Source: Pseudemcibacter sp038106445 | GTDB lineage: Bacteria; Pseudomonadota; Alphaproteobacteria; Sphingomonadales; Emcibacteraceae | Direction of reading: 5' to 3' | DNA length: 64,000 nt | Assembly (NCBI GenBank): GCA_038106445.1 | Contig: JAYODU010000007.1 | Location: 1 to 64,000 of the forward strand | Part shown: piece by piece, positions 51,855-60,047 of the stretch | Layout of the letters: each line of letters starts with the position of its first letter | Position numbering within the stretch: position 1 is the stretch's first letter | Notes under the pieces: model-generated | The model's input: the letters and a program-made list of their open reading frames with translations, nothing else | Databases searched by the model: none | What the model was told of the DNA's origin: nothing | Translations under genes and position numbers: made by a program

Positions 51855-53447
51855 ATGACTGATTATTTAAATGATTTAAGTAAACGCGATTTTCTTCAAG
51901 CCATTGGGATGATTGGCGGAACGGCAACAATGTTGGCCGCAATGGGTGGATTTGACAAGGCGATTGCATCAGACCAGAAAGAACCACCAAAAATGAGCAC
52001 CGACGGAAATGGCAAAAAAATTACCGTCCTGGGGGCCGGTCTTGCCGGTATGGTGCTTGGAATTGAACTATCCAAAAAAGGATATATTGTCGAAATACTT
52101 GAAGCCCGTTCATTTGCCGGTGGGCGCTGTCAGTCAGCCCGCAAAGGAACGGTGATCCATGAAATGGGCGGCGAACGTCAGGTTTGCGATTTTGATAATG
52201 GACAATATGTAAATTATGGCCCCTGGCGCATTGCACAGGAACATCATTCTACCCTTCATTATTGCCATACGCTTAATGTTGAACTTCAACCGATGATTAA
52301 TGAAAGTGCACAAACATTTATTTATTCTGAAAATGCCGAAGGTCCGCTTAAAGGAAAGCGCATCCGGCACCGTCATGCGGAAGTTGACCGTGCGGGTAAT
52401 GTATATGAAATACTTGCAAAATGTGCAGCCGATGGTTCGCTTGATGATAAAATGACCGCTGAAGACCGTGATAACCTGCTTGAATATCTGAAAGGCACTG
52501 GCCTTATCGACCGGCAGGAATTAAATTATTTAGGGGGTCGCGCCCTTGGCTTCGACAGTTATCCCGGTGCAGGAATGAATTTCGGCAGACTTTCAGAACC
52601 ATATGCCTTTGCTGATCTTTTAAAAGTAAGCGTTGGCGCCCGTTGGGATACAGCAGACCACCCTGCCGTCATGTTCCAACCCGTCGGTGGCATGGATATG
52701 ATCGCAAAAGCCATGTATGCCGCCCTTCCCCAAGGCATGGTTAAATTTAAAAAGGAAGTCACTAACATTGCGCAAACCGAAAACGGCGCACAAGTAAGCT
52801 ATTTCGATACGCAGACAGGTGAAGAGAGCATCGCAAACTGCGATTACTGTATTTCCACCATTCCATTTGGTGTTCTTAACAAGATTACTAATGATTTCAG
52901 CGCGGAAATGGTTGATGCATTAAAAAGCCCCCGCAGCGCCCCGGCGTATAAGATCGGGCTCCAGTTTAGCCGGCGTTTCTGGGAAAAGGATGAAATGATT
53001 TATGGTGGTGTAACCGAAACAGACATACCGGGTAACCGCATCATTTCCTACCCGTCCAATGATTTGCATAGCCCACACGGGGGAGTGCTTCTGGCCGATT
53101 ATGAATTTGCGGCGCAAGCTATTGCCAATTCCAATCTTTCCAATGCTGAACGCATTGAACTCGCACTTAGCAGCGGCGAAAAAGTTCATCCGGGTCTATA
53201 CCGCAAATATTATAACGGCAAGGCTATGTCCATGGCCTGGCATAAGGAAAAATATTCACTTGGCGGCTGGGTTGGCTGGTCACGCCGTGGACGTGAACAA
53301 AAACTTCCAACCATCCTTAAAGGTGAGCGTCGTGTGCTCTTCAGTGGCAATGGCATAACACCGATTCTCGATGGCTGGATGGCTGGTGCAATTGAAGGGG
53401 CGTGGTACACAATGGCAGACCTTGATAAACGCGTAGCTCAAAGCTAA
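51855..53447 (+). CDS. exported FAD amine oxidoreductase, paralogue 3
   Basis: 530 residues. The signal LSKRDFLQAIGMIGGTATM is followed by the FAD-binding ITVLGAGLAGMVLGIEL, ILEARSFAGGRCQSARKG, the family block YVNYGPWRIAQEHHS and C-terminal VLFSGNGITPILDGWMAGAIEGAW. No residue loss was noted in the FAD motifs. It lies between terminator 2 and a GATATTACCG hairpin leading to copy 4. Sequence differences among copies are concentrated in the substrate-proximal middle (about residues 100-330), suggesting different substrates. Exported by Tat, it would fold with FAD in the cytoplasm first. Confidence 0.88.
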   Translation: MTDYLNDLSKRDFLQAIGMIGGTATMLAAMGGFDKAIASDQKEPPKMSTDGNGKKITVLGAGLAGMVLGIELSKKGYIVEILEARSFAGGRCQSARKGTVIHEMGGERQVCDFDNGQYVNYGPWRIAQEHHSTLHYCHTLNVELQPMINESAQTFIYSENAEGPLKGKRIRHRHAEVDRAGNVYEILAKCAADGSLDDKMTAEDRDNLLEYLKGTGLIDRQELNYLGGRALGFDSYPGAGMNFGRLSEPYAFADLLKVSVGARWDTADHPAVMFQPVGGMDMIAKAMYAALPQGMVKFKKEVTNIAQTENGAQVSYFDTQTGEESIANCDYCISTIPFGVLNKITNDFSAEMVDALKSPRSAPAYKIGLQFSRRFWEKDEMIYGGVTETDIPGNRIISYPSNDLHSPHGGVLLADYEFAAQAIANSNLSNAERIELALSSGEKVHPGLYRKYYNGKAMSMAWHKEKYSLGGWVGWSRRGREQKLPTILKGERRVLFSGNGITPILDGWMAGAIEGAWYTMADLDKRVAQS

Positions 53448-53505
53448 AAGCAGGCTTGCATTATCAAAAAAGCCCCCTAATATAATTTTTTGCATAACGG
53501 TGCGT

Positions 53506-53534
53506 GATATTACCGGTTTGTGATCGGTAATATC
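53506..53534. repeat. 10-bp perfect inverted repeat before amine oxidase 4
   Basis: GATATTACCG (53506-53515) and CGGTAATATC (53525-53534) are exact reverse complements with a nine-base loop. No T-tract follows, so it is not a standard terminator. It ends 28 bases before the start of paralogue 4 and could be an operator or an mRNA leader hairpin. It is absent from the leaders of copies 1-3. Confidence 0.55.
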
Positions 53535-53562
53535 TGTTCCGGCTGATAAAGGGGAATTCAAT

Positions 53563-55152
53563 ATGTCTGATAAAGCTGATTTTACAAAACGGGATTTTTT
53601 AGCATCCATTGGCATGGTCGCGGGCACGTCGGCAATGATGACGGCCCTTGCGGGATGGAATATGGCCATGGCATCAACCATGCTTGCACCACCAAAATTA
53701 TCATCGGATGGAAATGGTAAAAAAATACTGGTTCTTGGCGCCGGGATTTCCGGTCTTGTCTGTGCTATTGAGCTTCTGAAAAAAGGCTTTGATGTTCAGA
53801 TACTTGAAGCAAAAAACCATGCTGGCGGACGATGCATGTCTGCACGCAAAGGGACCGTCATCGAAGATGTTGGTGGTGAACGACAGGTTTGCGATTTTGA
53901 TCACAACCAATACCTTAATGTCGGCCCCTGGCGCATTCCCGCAGAACATCATTCAACCATTTATTACTGCCGCAAGCTTGGTGTTGAGCTTGAACCTTTT
54001 GTAAACAAGGCCTTTGCTGCCTATTATTTTCAAAGTGAAGGCAGTGGCTCGCTGGTTAAAAAACCACTTCGTCAAAGCGATGTTGACATTGACCGCGCCG
54101 GCCACGTAACAGAACTACTGGCAAAATGTGTAAACGACGGGCTTCTTGATGAAAAGCTGACCAAAGAAGACCAGGAAGCTCTTCTTGAATATCTGCGTGC
54201 AACAGGGCTTATCGACAGACGTGAACTTAATTACCGCGCTAACCTTGCCCGTGGCTGGGAAAACACCCCCACTGTGGGAACGGATATGGGCAAACTTTCT
54301 GATCCCTATCAGTTATCCGATCTTCTGAAAATTAAAATTGGTGCACAGCGCGAAGAACGGGATCATCCGCCAATGATGTTCCAGCCAAGGGGTGGCATGG
54401 ATCGGATCCCCGCTGCTATGGTACGCGCCCTTCCTGAAGGGATCATTCGCTATAATTCGGAAATTACCGAAATTAAGCAGTCCGATAATCAGGTCATGGT
54501 GACTTATACGGACACACAGACCCGGGTTACAGAAACCGCAACCGCGGATTATGCCATCAGCTGCATTATATTTCCCGCACTAAATAAAATTAAAACCGAT
54601 TTTCGTGATGATGTTATTGAAGGGCTTCGTGCTCCCGCCTCATCGCCGATCACGAAACAGGGACATCAATTCTCAGAACGTTTCTGGGAAACAGAGGAAG
54701 ATATATTTGGCGGTATCACCTATAATGATATTCCCGAAAGCGGTGATATCAGCTATCCGTCATCGGAATTCTTCGGCACAAATGGTGGTGTCCTGCTGAC
54801 GGCTTATGCCCGCCGCGGTGCGGCTATAAGCCTTGGGAACATGAGTATCGCAGATCGTCTTGAACGTGGTCTTGAAATCGGTGAAATGGTACATCCGGGA
54901 CGGTTCCGTAAATATTATAACGGTAAGGGTATTTCTATGGCATGGCATAAACAGAAATATGCGCTTGCCGCGTGGGTCACATGGTCGCAGCGTAATATCG
55001 CGCTTAAAATGCCGCCACTTATTAAAGGTGAACGTCGTGTACTGTTTAGCGGCAATGGCATGGCACCGTTTCATCAGGGCTGGATGTTTGCGGCGATAGA
55101 AGCCGCCTGGCATTCCATCGAAGATCTGGATAAACGCGTCGGAGCAGGATAA
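53563..55152 (+). CDS. exported FAD amine oxidoreductase, paralogue 4
   Basis: 529 residues. The signal FTKRDFLASIGMVAGTSAM is followed by the FAD-binding ILVLGAGISGLVCAIEL, ILEAKNHAGGRC, the block YLNVGPWRIPAEHHST, LLEYLRATGLIDRRELNYRAN and C-terminal VLFSGNGMAPFHQGWMFAAIEAAW. Differences from copies 2-3 include EDIFGGITYND in the usual MIYGG region and AAIEAAW in the last helix. A GGGG-type ribosome site precedes it. It is followed two bases after the stop by a small two-helix membrane protein gene. Predicted product: periplasmic imine and H2O2 from an unknown amine. Confidence 0.88.
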   Translation: MSDKADFTKRDFLASIGMVAGTSAMMTALAGWNMAMASTMLAPPKLSSDGNGKKILVLGAGISGLVCAIELLKKGFDVQILEAKNHAGGRCMSARKGTVIEDVGGERQVCDFDHNQYLNVGPWRIPAEHHSTIYYCRKLGVELEPFVNKAFAAYYFQSEGSGSLVKKPLRQSDVDIDRAGHVTELLAKCVNDGLLDEKLTKEDQEALLEYLRATGLIDRRELNYRANLARGWENTPTVGTDMGKLSDPYQLSDLLKIKIGAQREERDHPPMMFQPRGGMDRIPAAMVRALPEGIIRYNSEITEIKQSDNQVMVTYTDTQTRVTETATADYAISCIIFPALNKIKTDFRDDVIEGLRAPASSPITKQGHQFSERFWETEEDIFGGITYNDIPESGDISYPSSEFFGTNGGVLLTAYARRGAAISLGNMSIADRLERGLEIGEMVHPGRFRKYYNGKGISMAWHKQKYALAAWVTWSQRNIALKMPPLIKGERRVLFSGNGMAPFHQGWMFAAIEAAWHSIEDLDKRVGAG

Positions 55153-55154
55153 AT

Positions 55155-55403
55155 TTGCAAAGCCCGTTAAAGATACGCTTATACGCCCTCTTTTGTTATC
55201 TATCGGCTGCTTTTTTTATTCTGCTGGGTGCGGGTGTGTCGGTTTATTTGCTTGATATGTTTTTTTACGCTGAAAACGGTGTTCTGGTTGCCAGCATATT
55301 GCTACCGTTTAGTATTATTTTAATCATCATGGGTATTGCCGTATTTAAGTTTGCCGGCAGAATTTTGAACCCAGCAATAGAAATCGAGGATACAGAGGAA
55401 TAA
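55155..55403 (+). CDS. two-helix small membrane protein A
   Basis: 82 residues from TTG, behind AGGAT, with two predicted membrane helices (about residues 8-28 and 42-64) and an acidic C-terminus (AIEIEDTEE). It begins two bases after the fourth amine oxidase stop, so it is in the same transcript. Two similar small proteins follow downstream. No family was recognised. The charged cytoplasmic tails suggest orientation with both ends inside. Confidence 0.55.
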   Translation: MQSPLKIRLYALFCYLSAAFFILLGAGVSVYLLDMFFYAENGVLVASILLPFSIILIIMGIAVFKFAGRILNPAIEIEDTEE

Positions 55404-55435
55404 TAGCAACCATTTTTACCCACCCGATCATACCT

Positions 55436-55930
55436 GTGACCGCAGCTTACCTGATTGGGCGTGATAAGGTATCCACAAGATTGATGTTTGCCGCCGGGAT
55501 CGCATCGATAATCCCGGATTTTGATGTGATCGGCTTACAATTCGGTATTTCCTACGGCGATCAATTCGGGCACAGAGGATTTACCCATTCAATCTTTTTT
55601 GCATTTGTGCTGGGGATAATCGCATCCCTTTTGAACATTTACCTGCAAGCATCTAAAAATATATGCTTTTGGATGGTATTTATCGGCTGCGGTTCACACG
55701 GGATACTTGATGCCCTTACCGATGGCGGACGGGGCATTGCTTTTTTCTGGCCGATTACCGCAGAAAGATATTTCTTTCCCTGGCAACCTATCGAAGTTTC
55801 ACCCATCGGACTAGCACGCTTTCTGACACCCCGAGGACTTGATGTATTGATAAGTGAGTTATGGATTATATGGGTTCCGGCAATAATTCTGATTTTTTTA
55901 GCTAAAAGAATATCTTCAAATCCCAATTAG
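55436..55930 (+). CDS. YdjM-type inner-membrane metal-dependent hydrolase
   Basis: 164 residues from the GTG at 55436, but the family N-terminus extends further. In frame upstream, ATA GCA ACC ATT TTT ACC CAC reads like MATIFTHP with ATA where ATG belongs (55403), overlapping the TAA of the preceding gene. Family motifs PDFDVIG, HRGFTHS and GILDALTDGGRGIAFFWP carry the metal-binding Asp/His. About four membrane helices are expected. The protein may use the ATA codon or GTG, or be poorly translated; losing the N-terminal HP could impair it. Confidence 0.75.
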   Translation: MTAAYLIGRDKVSTRLMFAAGIASIIPDFDVIGLQFGISYGDQFGHRGFTHSIFFAFVLGIIASLLNIYLQASKNICFWMVFIGCGSHGILDALTDGGRGIAFFWPITAERYFFPWQPIEVSPIGLARFLTPRGLDVLISELWIIWVPAIILIFLAKRISSNPN

Positions 55931-55975
55931 CTTATAGTATAAAGCCATTTTCTAGGCATTAAGGCTCATTTTAAA

Positions 55976-56230
55976 ATGACAGAACGAAAAATCGAAAAAG
56001 CGATCTTCAATTATAAAATCCTACGTATGATTATGATGGGCTTTGGTACATTTCTGGTCGCCGTTGGCCCCTTTTACGCTTATTTCATCATTCAACAGGT
56101 TGGCTTTGACGGACTTGGTGATGTTTTCTGGGTTTTTCTAAGTGCGGTACTCGCCTTCCCGGCGGGTATATTCATCTGCATTATTGGGCGCCGGATCAGG
56201 GAACCAATCCTCAAGGATGAAGAAAAATAG
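55976..56230 (+). CDS. two-helix small membrane protein B
   Basis: 84 residues with a basic N-terminus and two predicted helices (about residues 20-39 and 48-70), ending in RRIREPILKDEEK. Its layout resembles the 55155 protein (tail RILNPAIEIEDTEE), suggesting a loose family of small membrane proteins at this locus. Preceding DNA has no strong ribosome site. No family assignment. Confidence 0.5.
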   Translation: MTERKIEKAIFNYKILRMIMMGFGTFLVAVGPFYAYFIIQQVGFDGLGDVFWVFLSAVLAFPAGIFICIIGRRIREPILKDEEK

Positions 56231-56340
56231 CCTATCATCACTTTTTCTTTTATTATCAATAAATTGCTAACTTTTTTGCTGTAAAATATGCTTGATTATT
56301 GAAACTAAACGTTTTTTCAAGTGTAGTTAGTAGGTGATTT

Positions 56341-56595
56341 GTGGGAAAAAACATCACGATGATAAATAAATCCAGCAGGGTCGCAAGGTTCGTGTTTTAT
56401 CTGGGTATGACAATAGCAGTGCTGTTTGGTAGTGCCAGCTTGGCATATATTGCGATTATACCTGAATATACAACAACTGAAGTAATCCTTGTGATTTTTG
56501 GGTCTTTACTGGCACTTGCCGGATTGTTGATTGCTTATATGGGTGCCTATATGTCCCACAAAAACAAGAAGCTCCGTGGTCGCCGCCGCCACTAA
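56341..56595 (+). CDS. two-helix small membrane protein C
   Basis: 84 residues from GTG (AGGTGATTT upstream) with two predicted helices (about residues 16-36 and 45-66) and a strongly basic C-terminus (KNKKLRGRRRH), so the ends are probably cytoplasmic. It is the third small membrane protein after the amine oxidase cluster. An internal ATG at 56359 would also preserve both helices. Function unknown. Confidence 0.5.
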   Translation: MGKNITMINKSSRVARFVFYLGMTIAVLFGSASLAYIAIIPEYTTTEVILVIFGSLLALAGLLIAYMGAYMSHKNKKLRGRRRH

Positions 56596-56697
56596 CATAT
56601 CAGAATTAGTATAAAACTTTAGCCTTCTGCGGACTTTTTATATACTTATATCCTTACTCTTATTTTTATTGTAGGGTGGTTAAAAAGGCGCGCAAGA

Positions 56698-57255
56698 ATG
56701 ACTAACAAAAAAGACGTAACCGCAGAAGATATAATTCATTTCTGGTTTGAGGAAACAGAACCCAAAAAATGGTGGGTTAAGGATAAGGCATTTGATAAGG
56801 AAATCAAATCCCGGTTCCATAATATTTATAAAAAAGCCGCTGTTGGGGAACTTGTTAACTGGCGTTATGATGCGCTTTCTTCACTTGCAGAAGTAATCGT
56901 TCTTGATCAATTTCCACGCAATATGTTCAGGGATAAAAAAGAAGCCTTTGCTACAGACCCCCTTGCCGTTGTTTTGTCTCAGGTTGCAATTGATAAAGGC
57001 TTTGACCAGGAGCTTGAACCACAAAAACGGTCTTTTCTTTATATGCCACTGATGCACAGTGAAAGTAGGGAAATTCACAAGGTAGCCGAGCTTCTTTTTT
57101 CGGCACCGGGTCTTGAAAATAATTACGATTTCGAACTTAAGCATAAAGCGATCATTGACCGCTTTGGAAGATACCCCCACAGGAACAAAATCCTTGGCCG
57201 GCGGTCAAGCAAGGATGAAAATGAATTTCTAAAAAAACCGGGAAGTTCATTTTAG
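56698..57255 (+). CDS. DUF924-family protein
   Basis: 185 residues, at normal family length. Signatures are DIIHFWFEETEPKKWWVKD at the start, the TPR-like helices LAEVIVLDQFPRNMFRD and YMPLMHSES, and the end DRFGRYPHRNKILGRRS with the conserved FGRYPHRN motif. DUF924 is a TPR-like fold of unknown function. It lies 11 bases upstream of the diaminopropionate ammonia-lyase gene, so the two may be co-transcribed. Confidence 0.88.
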   Translation: MTNKKDVTAEDIIHFWFEETEPKKWWVKDKAFDKEIKSRFHNIYKKAAVGELVNWRYDALSSLAEVIVLDQFPRNMFRDKKEAFATDPLAVVLSQVAIDKGFDQELEPQKRSFLYMPLMHSESREIHKVAELLFSAPGLENNYDFELKHKAIIDRFGRYPHRNKILGRRSSKDENEFLKKPGSSF

Positions 57256-57266
57256 GGGAACGGTCA

Positions 57267-58430
57267 ATGAAACATTTTCAAAATAACCCTAATTATTCAA
57301 ACACGGATAAAATTCTTTCACCCGACATGTTTGAGCAGGCCTACAAGTGGATCACCACATGGGACAATTACGCCCCTACTCCGCTTGCAAACCTGCCGGG
57401 TCTTGCCCGTGAATTTGGTGTTGGGGAAATTTACTATAAAGATGAAAGTGAACGGTTTGGTCTTAAAAGTTTCAAGGCACTTGGCGGTGCTTACGCAGTC
57501 ATCCATGTTCTTGCAGAACATTTAAGGGTTAAACTTAATAATAATGCCATAACCGGTGCTGATGTATGGTCCGGAAAGTATGCTGAACATTTAAAAGGGT
57601 TCACAGTTGCCACGGCAACCGATGGCAATCACGGGCGTTCTGTGGCCTGGGGGGCACATAAATGCGGCATTAAGTGTAAAATATATATGCATAAGGGAGT
57701 CAGTCAAAGCCGTGCCATTGCTGTAGAACTGCTAGGTGCCGAAGTCACATGGGTAAACGGTAATTATGATGACAGCCTGCTTAAGGTAAAACGCGATGCC
57801 ATTGAAAATGAATGGCGCATTATTTCGGACACCTCATATGAAGGTTATACTTATGTGCCGAAATATGTCATGGCTGGTTATACGGTCATGACAAAAGAAG
57901 TAATGAACCAGTTAAAAGATGAACAGATACCAACCCATATTATCATCCAGGGCGGTGTCGGCGGCCTTGCCGGGGCAGTTTGTGCCCATGCAGCGGCAAT
58001 TTGGAAGGACGGACGCCCAAAATTCATTGTCGTTGAACCGGAAACCGCCGATTGCCTGTTCCAAAGCGCGAAGATTGGTGCCCCCAAAAAAGTTCACATT
58101 GAAACCGAAACGCTTATGGGGGGCCTTTCCTGCGGAGAAGTTTCGCTGATTGGCTGGAATATTTTAAAGGATAATGCCGATCACTTTATCAGCATTTCCG
58201 ATGTCAACGTAAAATCCGCCATGCGCCTTATGGCAAAGGGATTAAACGGTGATCCGGCGATTGAGGCGGGCGAAAGCGCGGTAGCAGGCATCGCCATGCT
58301 GATGGAATTAAAAGAACGGGGTGCTATTAAAAAAGATCTTGGCCTTGATGAAAATTCAAGGGTGCTGCTTTTTGGCACCGAAGGCGCGACTGATCAGCAG
58401 ATCTATAACGAGATTATATCTGAAAACTAA
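57267..58430 (+). CDS. dpaL: diaminopropionate ammonia-lyase
   Basis: A 387-residue PLP-dependent lyase (fold type II) at the usual 390-400 length. The PLP lysine sits in FGLKSFKALGGAYA (about residue 73). Other family landmarks are TATDGNHGRSVAWGAH, the phosphate-binding GGVGGLAGAVCAH, CLFQSAK and LMGGLSCGEVSL. It converts 2,3-diaminopropionate to pyruvate and two ammonia, passing through 2-aminoacrylate, the reactive enamine that RidA proteins neutralise. It follows the DUF924 gene by 11 bases. Confidence 0.92.
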   Translation: MKHFQNNPNYSNTDKILSPDMFEQAYKWITTWDNYAPTPLANLPGLAREFGVGEIYYKDESERFGLKSFKALGGAYAVIHVLAEHLRVKLNNNAITGADVWSGKYAEHLKGFTVATATDGNHGRSVAWGAHKCGIKCKIYMHKGVSQSRAIAVELLGAEVTWVNGNYDDSLLKVKRDAIENEWRIISDTSYEGYTYVPKYVMAGYTVMTKEVMNQLKDEQIPTHIIIQGGVGGLAGAVCAHAAAIWKDGRPKFIVVEPETADCLFQSAKIGAPKKVHIETETLMGGLSCGEVSLIGWNILKDNADHFISISDVNVKSAMRLMAKGLNGDPAIEAGESAVAGIAMLMELKERGAIKKDLGLDENSRVLLFGTEGATDQQIYNEIISEN

Positions 58431-58720
58431 TTCTTATCCGCAATCATCAAAAGCTCTGCTTCCGCAGGCCAGAACCCATGTGGCCCGGCATCGGTAAGCT
58501 CATTCCAGTGTCTGATGGCTTCGTCGTTACGTCCTTCAAAGTTATCCTTCATCGCCACGGCATATTTTCCGATTGTATCAGCCGATTTCAGAAAGTCTTC
58601 CCGTTCGTAATTGCCTTTTAAATAATTAACCGCTGCATGGTAGGTATCATTTTCAATAAGCTGATATTCATCAGAGACTTTTGCAAGTTCCGCTGCGGCA
58701 AGCTGGTGATTGCCCATGAT
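58427..58720 (-). pseudogene. C-terminal fragment of a TPR-like protein
   Basis: The minus-strand frame ending at 58427 encodes about 97 residues with TPR-type spacing (LAAAELAKVSDEYQLIE, AVNYLKGNY, YAVAMKDNFEGRNDEAIRHW). The end LTDAGPHGFWPAEAELLMI was not assigned. Upstream the sequence abruptly becomes the plus-strand ArsC remnant at about 58720, so the N-terminal part is lost. It may be the tail of a multi-repeat lipoprotein or helper protein. The last four bases overlap the end of dpaL. Confidence 0.6.
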
Positions 58721-59095
58721 GCAAAAGCGATGAGTGGCGGATATGATCCTCACGATGATATATACCCGGTTGCGCAGCGCGTGCTTAAAAGCAACGGCCA
58801 TAGTGCGTGTAATCTGGTCAGTAAATCATGGGATCATTTGGCCGCCTGGGGCCCCGATGTTGTAATTACAATCGGCGACGAGGCACTAAAACAGAAATGC
58901 CCCACATTCGTTGGAACTTCTGTCCACGTGCTCTGGAGCATACCGGATCCCGCAAATAAATTCGGTAATATGGAAAATAATTTTAATGAAACGTTGAGAA
59001 TTATTGAAAAAAGAATCAAAAAGATATTTAAAGAAGACATGAGCGTCATGGATAAAACCGCACTCAGGGAACACTTGAAAAAGGCAACACAATGA
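58721..59095 (+). pseudogene. N-terminally truncated arsenate reductase / low-molecular-weight phosphatase-family protein
   Basis: About 124 residues resembling the C-terminal two-thirds of thioredoxin-coupled ArsC-type enzymes. Landmarks are AKAMSGGYDPHDDIYPVAQRVL, LVSKSWDHLAAWGPDVVITIGDEALKQKCP, VHVLWSIPDPANKFG and the C-terminal RIKKIFK. The N-terminal phosphate loop C-x5-R is missing; it would precede 58721, where the DNA switches to the opposite-strand TPR fragment. The redox Cys near KQKCP remains. Lacking the nucleophile loop, it cannot reduce arsenate. Its end overlaps the next gene by four bases. Confidence 0.65.
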
Positions 59096-60045
59096 AAATC
59101 AAAATACCGGCAATATTTCTTATACTCTTTTTTATATCATCCTGCGGTGAGCCGGAACCTGAGGGTGATCAATGGTATGATGCCCTGCCCCGTGAGAGCT
59201 GGTCCAATTATGAATTTATAGACACAAATCAGGACTGGTTTGAAGTCTACAAGCTCACTGATAACACATATGCCATCTATGAACCGAACCAATGGCAGGA
59301 AGCCATAAGCTACCTGCTTATCGGTAGCGAAAAATCCATGCTTGTTGATACATTGCAGGGTATTTCCGATCTGAAGTTTGTCACAGACCAGTTAACTGAT
59401 CTGCCAATTATTGTGATGAATACCCATAGCCATTCTGACCATGTCAGTTCCAATTTTCAGTATGATACCATTTACGGGTTAAATACGCCCTACACCATCA
59501 ACAACGCCAAGGGGAAGACAAACGCTGAAATAGGTGGCAGCATAACGCCTGAAACCATCTGGAAGAATCTGCCGCGCAATTTTTCGTTCGATCTTTATGA
59601 AAGCAAACCCTATGAAATTGACCATTTTGTGCAAAACGGCGAAATAATTGATCTGGGTGACCGGGAAATAGAAGTCGTCTACATTCCCGGCCATACGCCG
59701 GACAGCGTTATTCTTGTAGACAGAAAAAACCGTATGATGGCAACCGGTGACAGTTTCTATCCCGCACCGATATATGTGTATTCGGACACTTCAAGCTTTC
59801 AGGATTTCTTTATTTCAGCGCAAACAATGTTTGGCTTTAGCGGCGATGTTGATTATTTATTGCCCGGGCATAATGAAACAATGCAACCGGTAAGTTACCT
59901 GAATGACCTGCGCCGTGCTACACTGGCAATCATCAATCCAACAACCCCTTTTATTCAGGGGATTCGCGCACGAACATATGAATTTGACGGGTTTAGCTTA
60001 ATCGTAAAAGATCCACTTGATTTCGGCATAAGGCAGGGAGACTGA
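59092..60045 (+). CDS. MBL-fold metallo-hydrolase lipoprotein
   Basis: 317 residues with lipobox ISSC (Cys near 18) and an MBL fold. The zinc motif THSHSDH lies near residue 110, a downstream IPGHTPDSVILVD gives the next ligands, then ATGDSFYPAP, and GHNET supplies the last His. It hydrolyses an unknown ester, lactone, thioester or sulfate in the periplasm. The start overlaps the ArsC remnant by four bases, suggesting an older operon whose first gene has decayed. It is followed after two bases by a DUF2461 gene. Confidence 0.85.
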   Translation: MKIKIPAIFLILFFISSCGEPEPEGDQWYDALPRESWSNYEFIDTNQDWFEVYKLTDNTYAIYEPNQWQEAISYLLIGSEKSMLVDTLQGISDLKFVTDQLTDLPIIVMNTHSHSDHVSSNFQYDTIYGLNTPYTINNAKGKTNAEIGGSITPETIWKNLPRNFSFDLYESKPYEIDHFVQNGEIIDLGDREIEVVYIPGHTPDSVILVDRKNRMMATGDSFYPAPIYVYSDTSSFQDFFISAQTMFGFSGDVDYLLPGHNETMQPVSYLNDLRRATLAIINPTTPFIQGIRARTYEFDGFSLIVKDPLDFGIRQGD

Positions 60046-60047
60046 TT

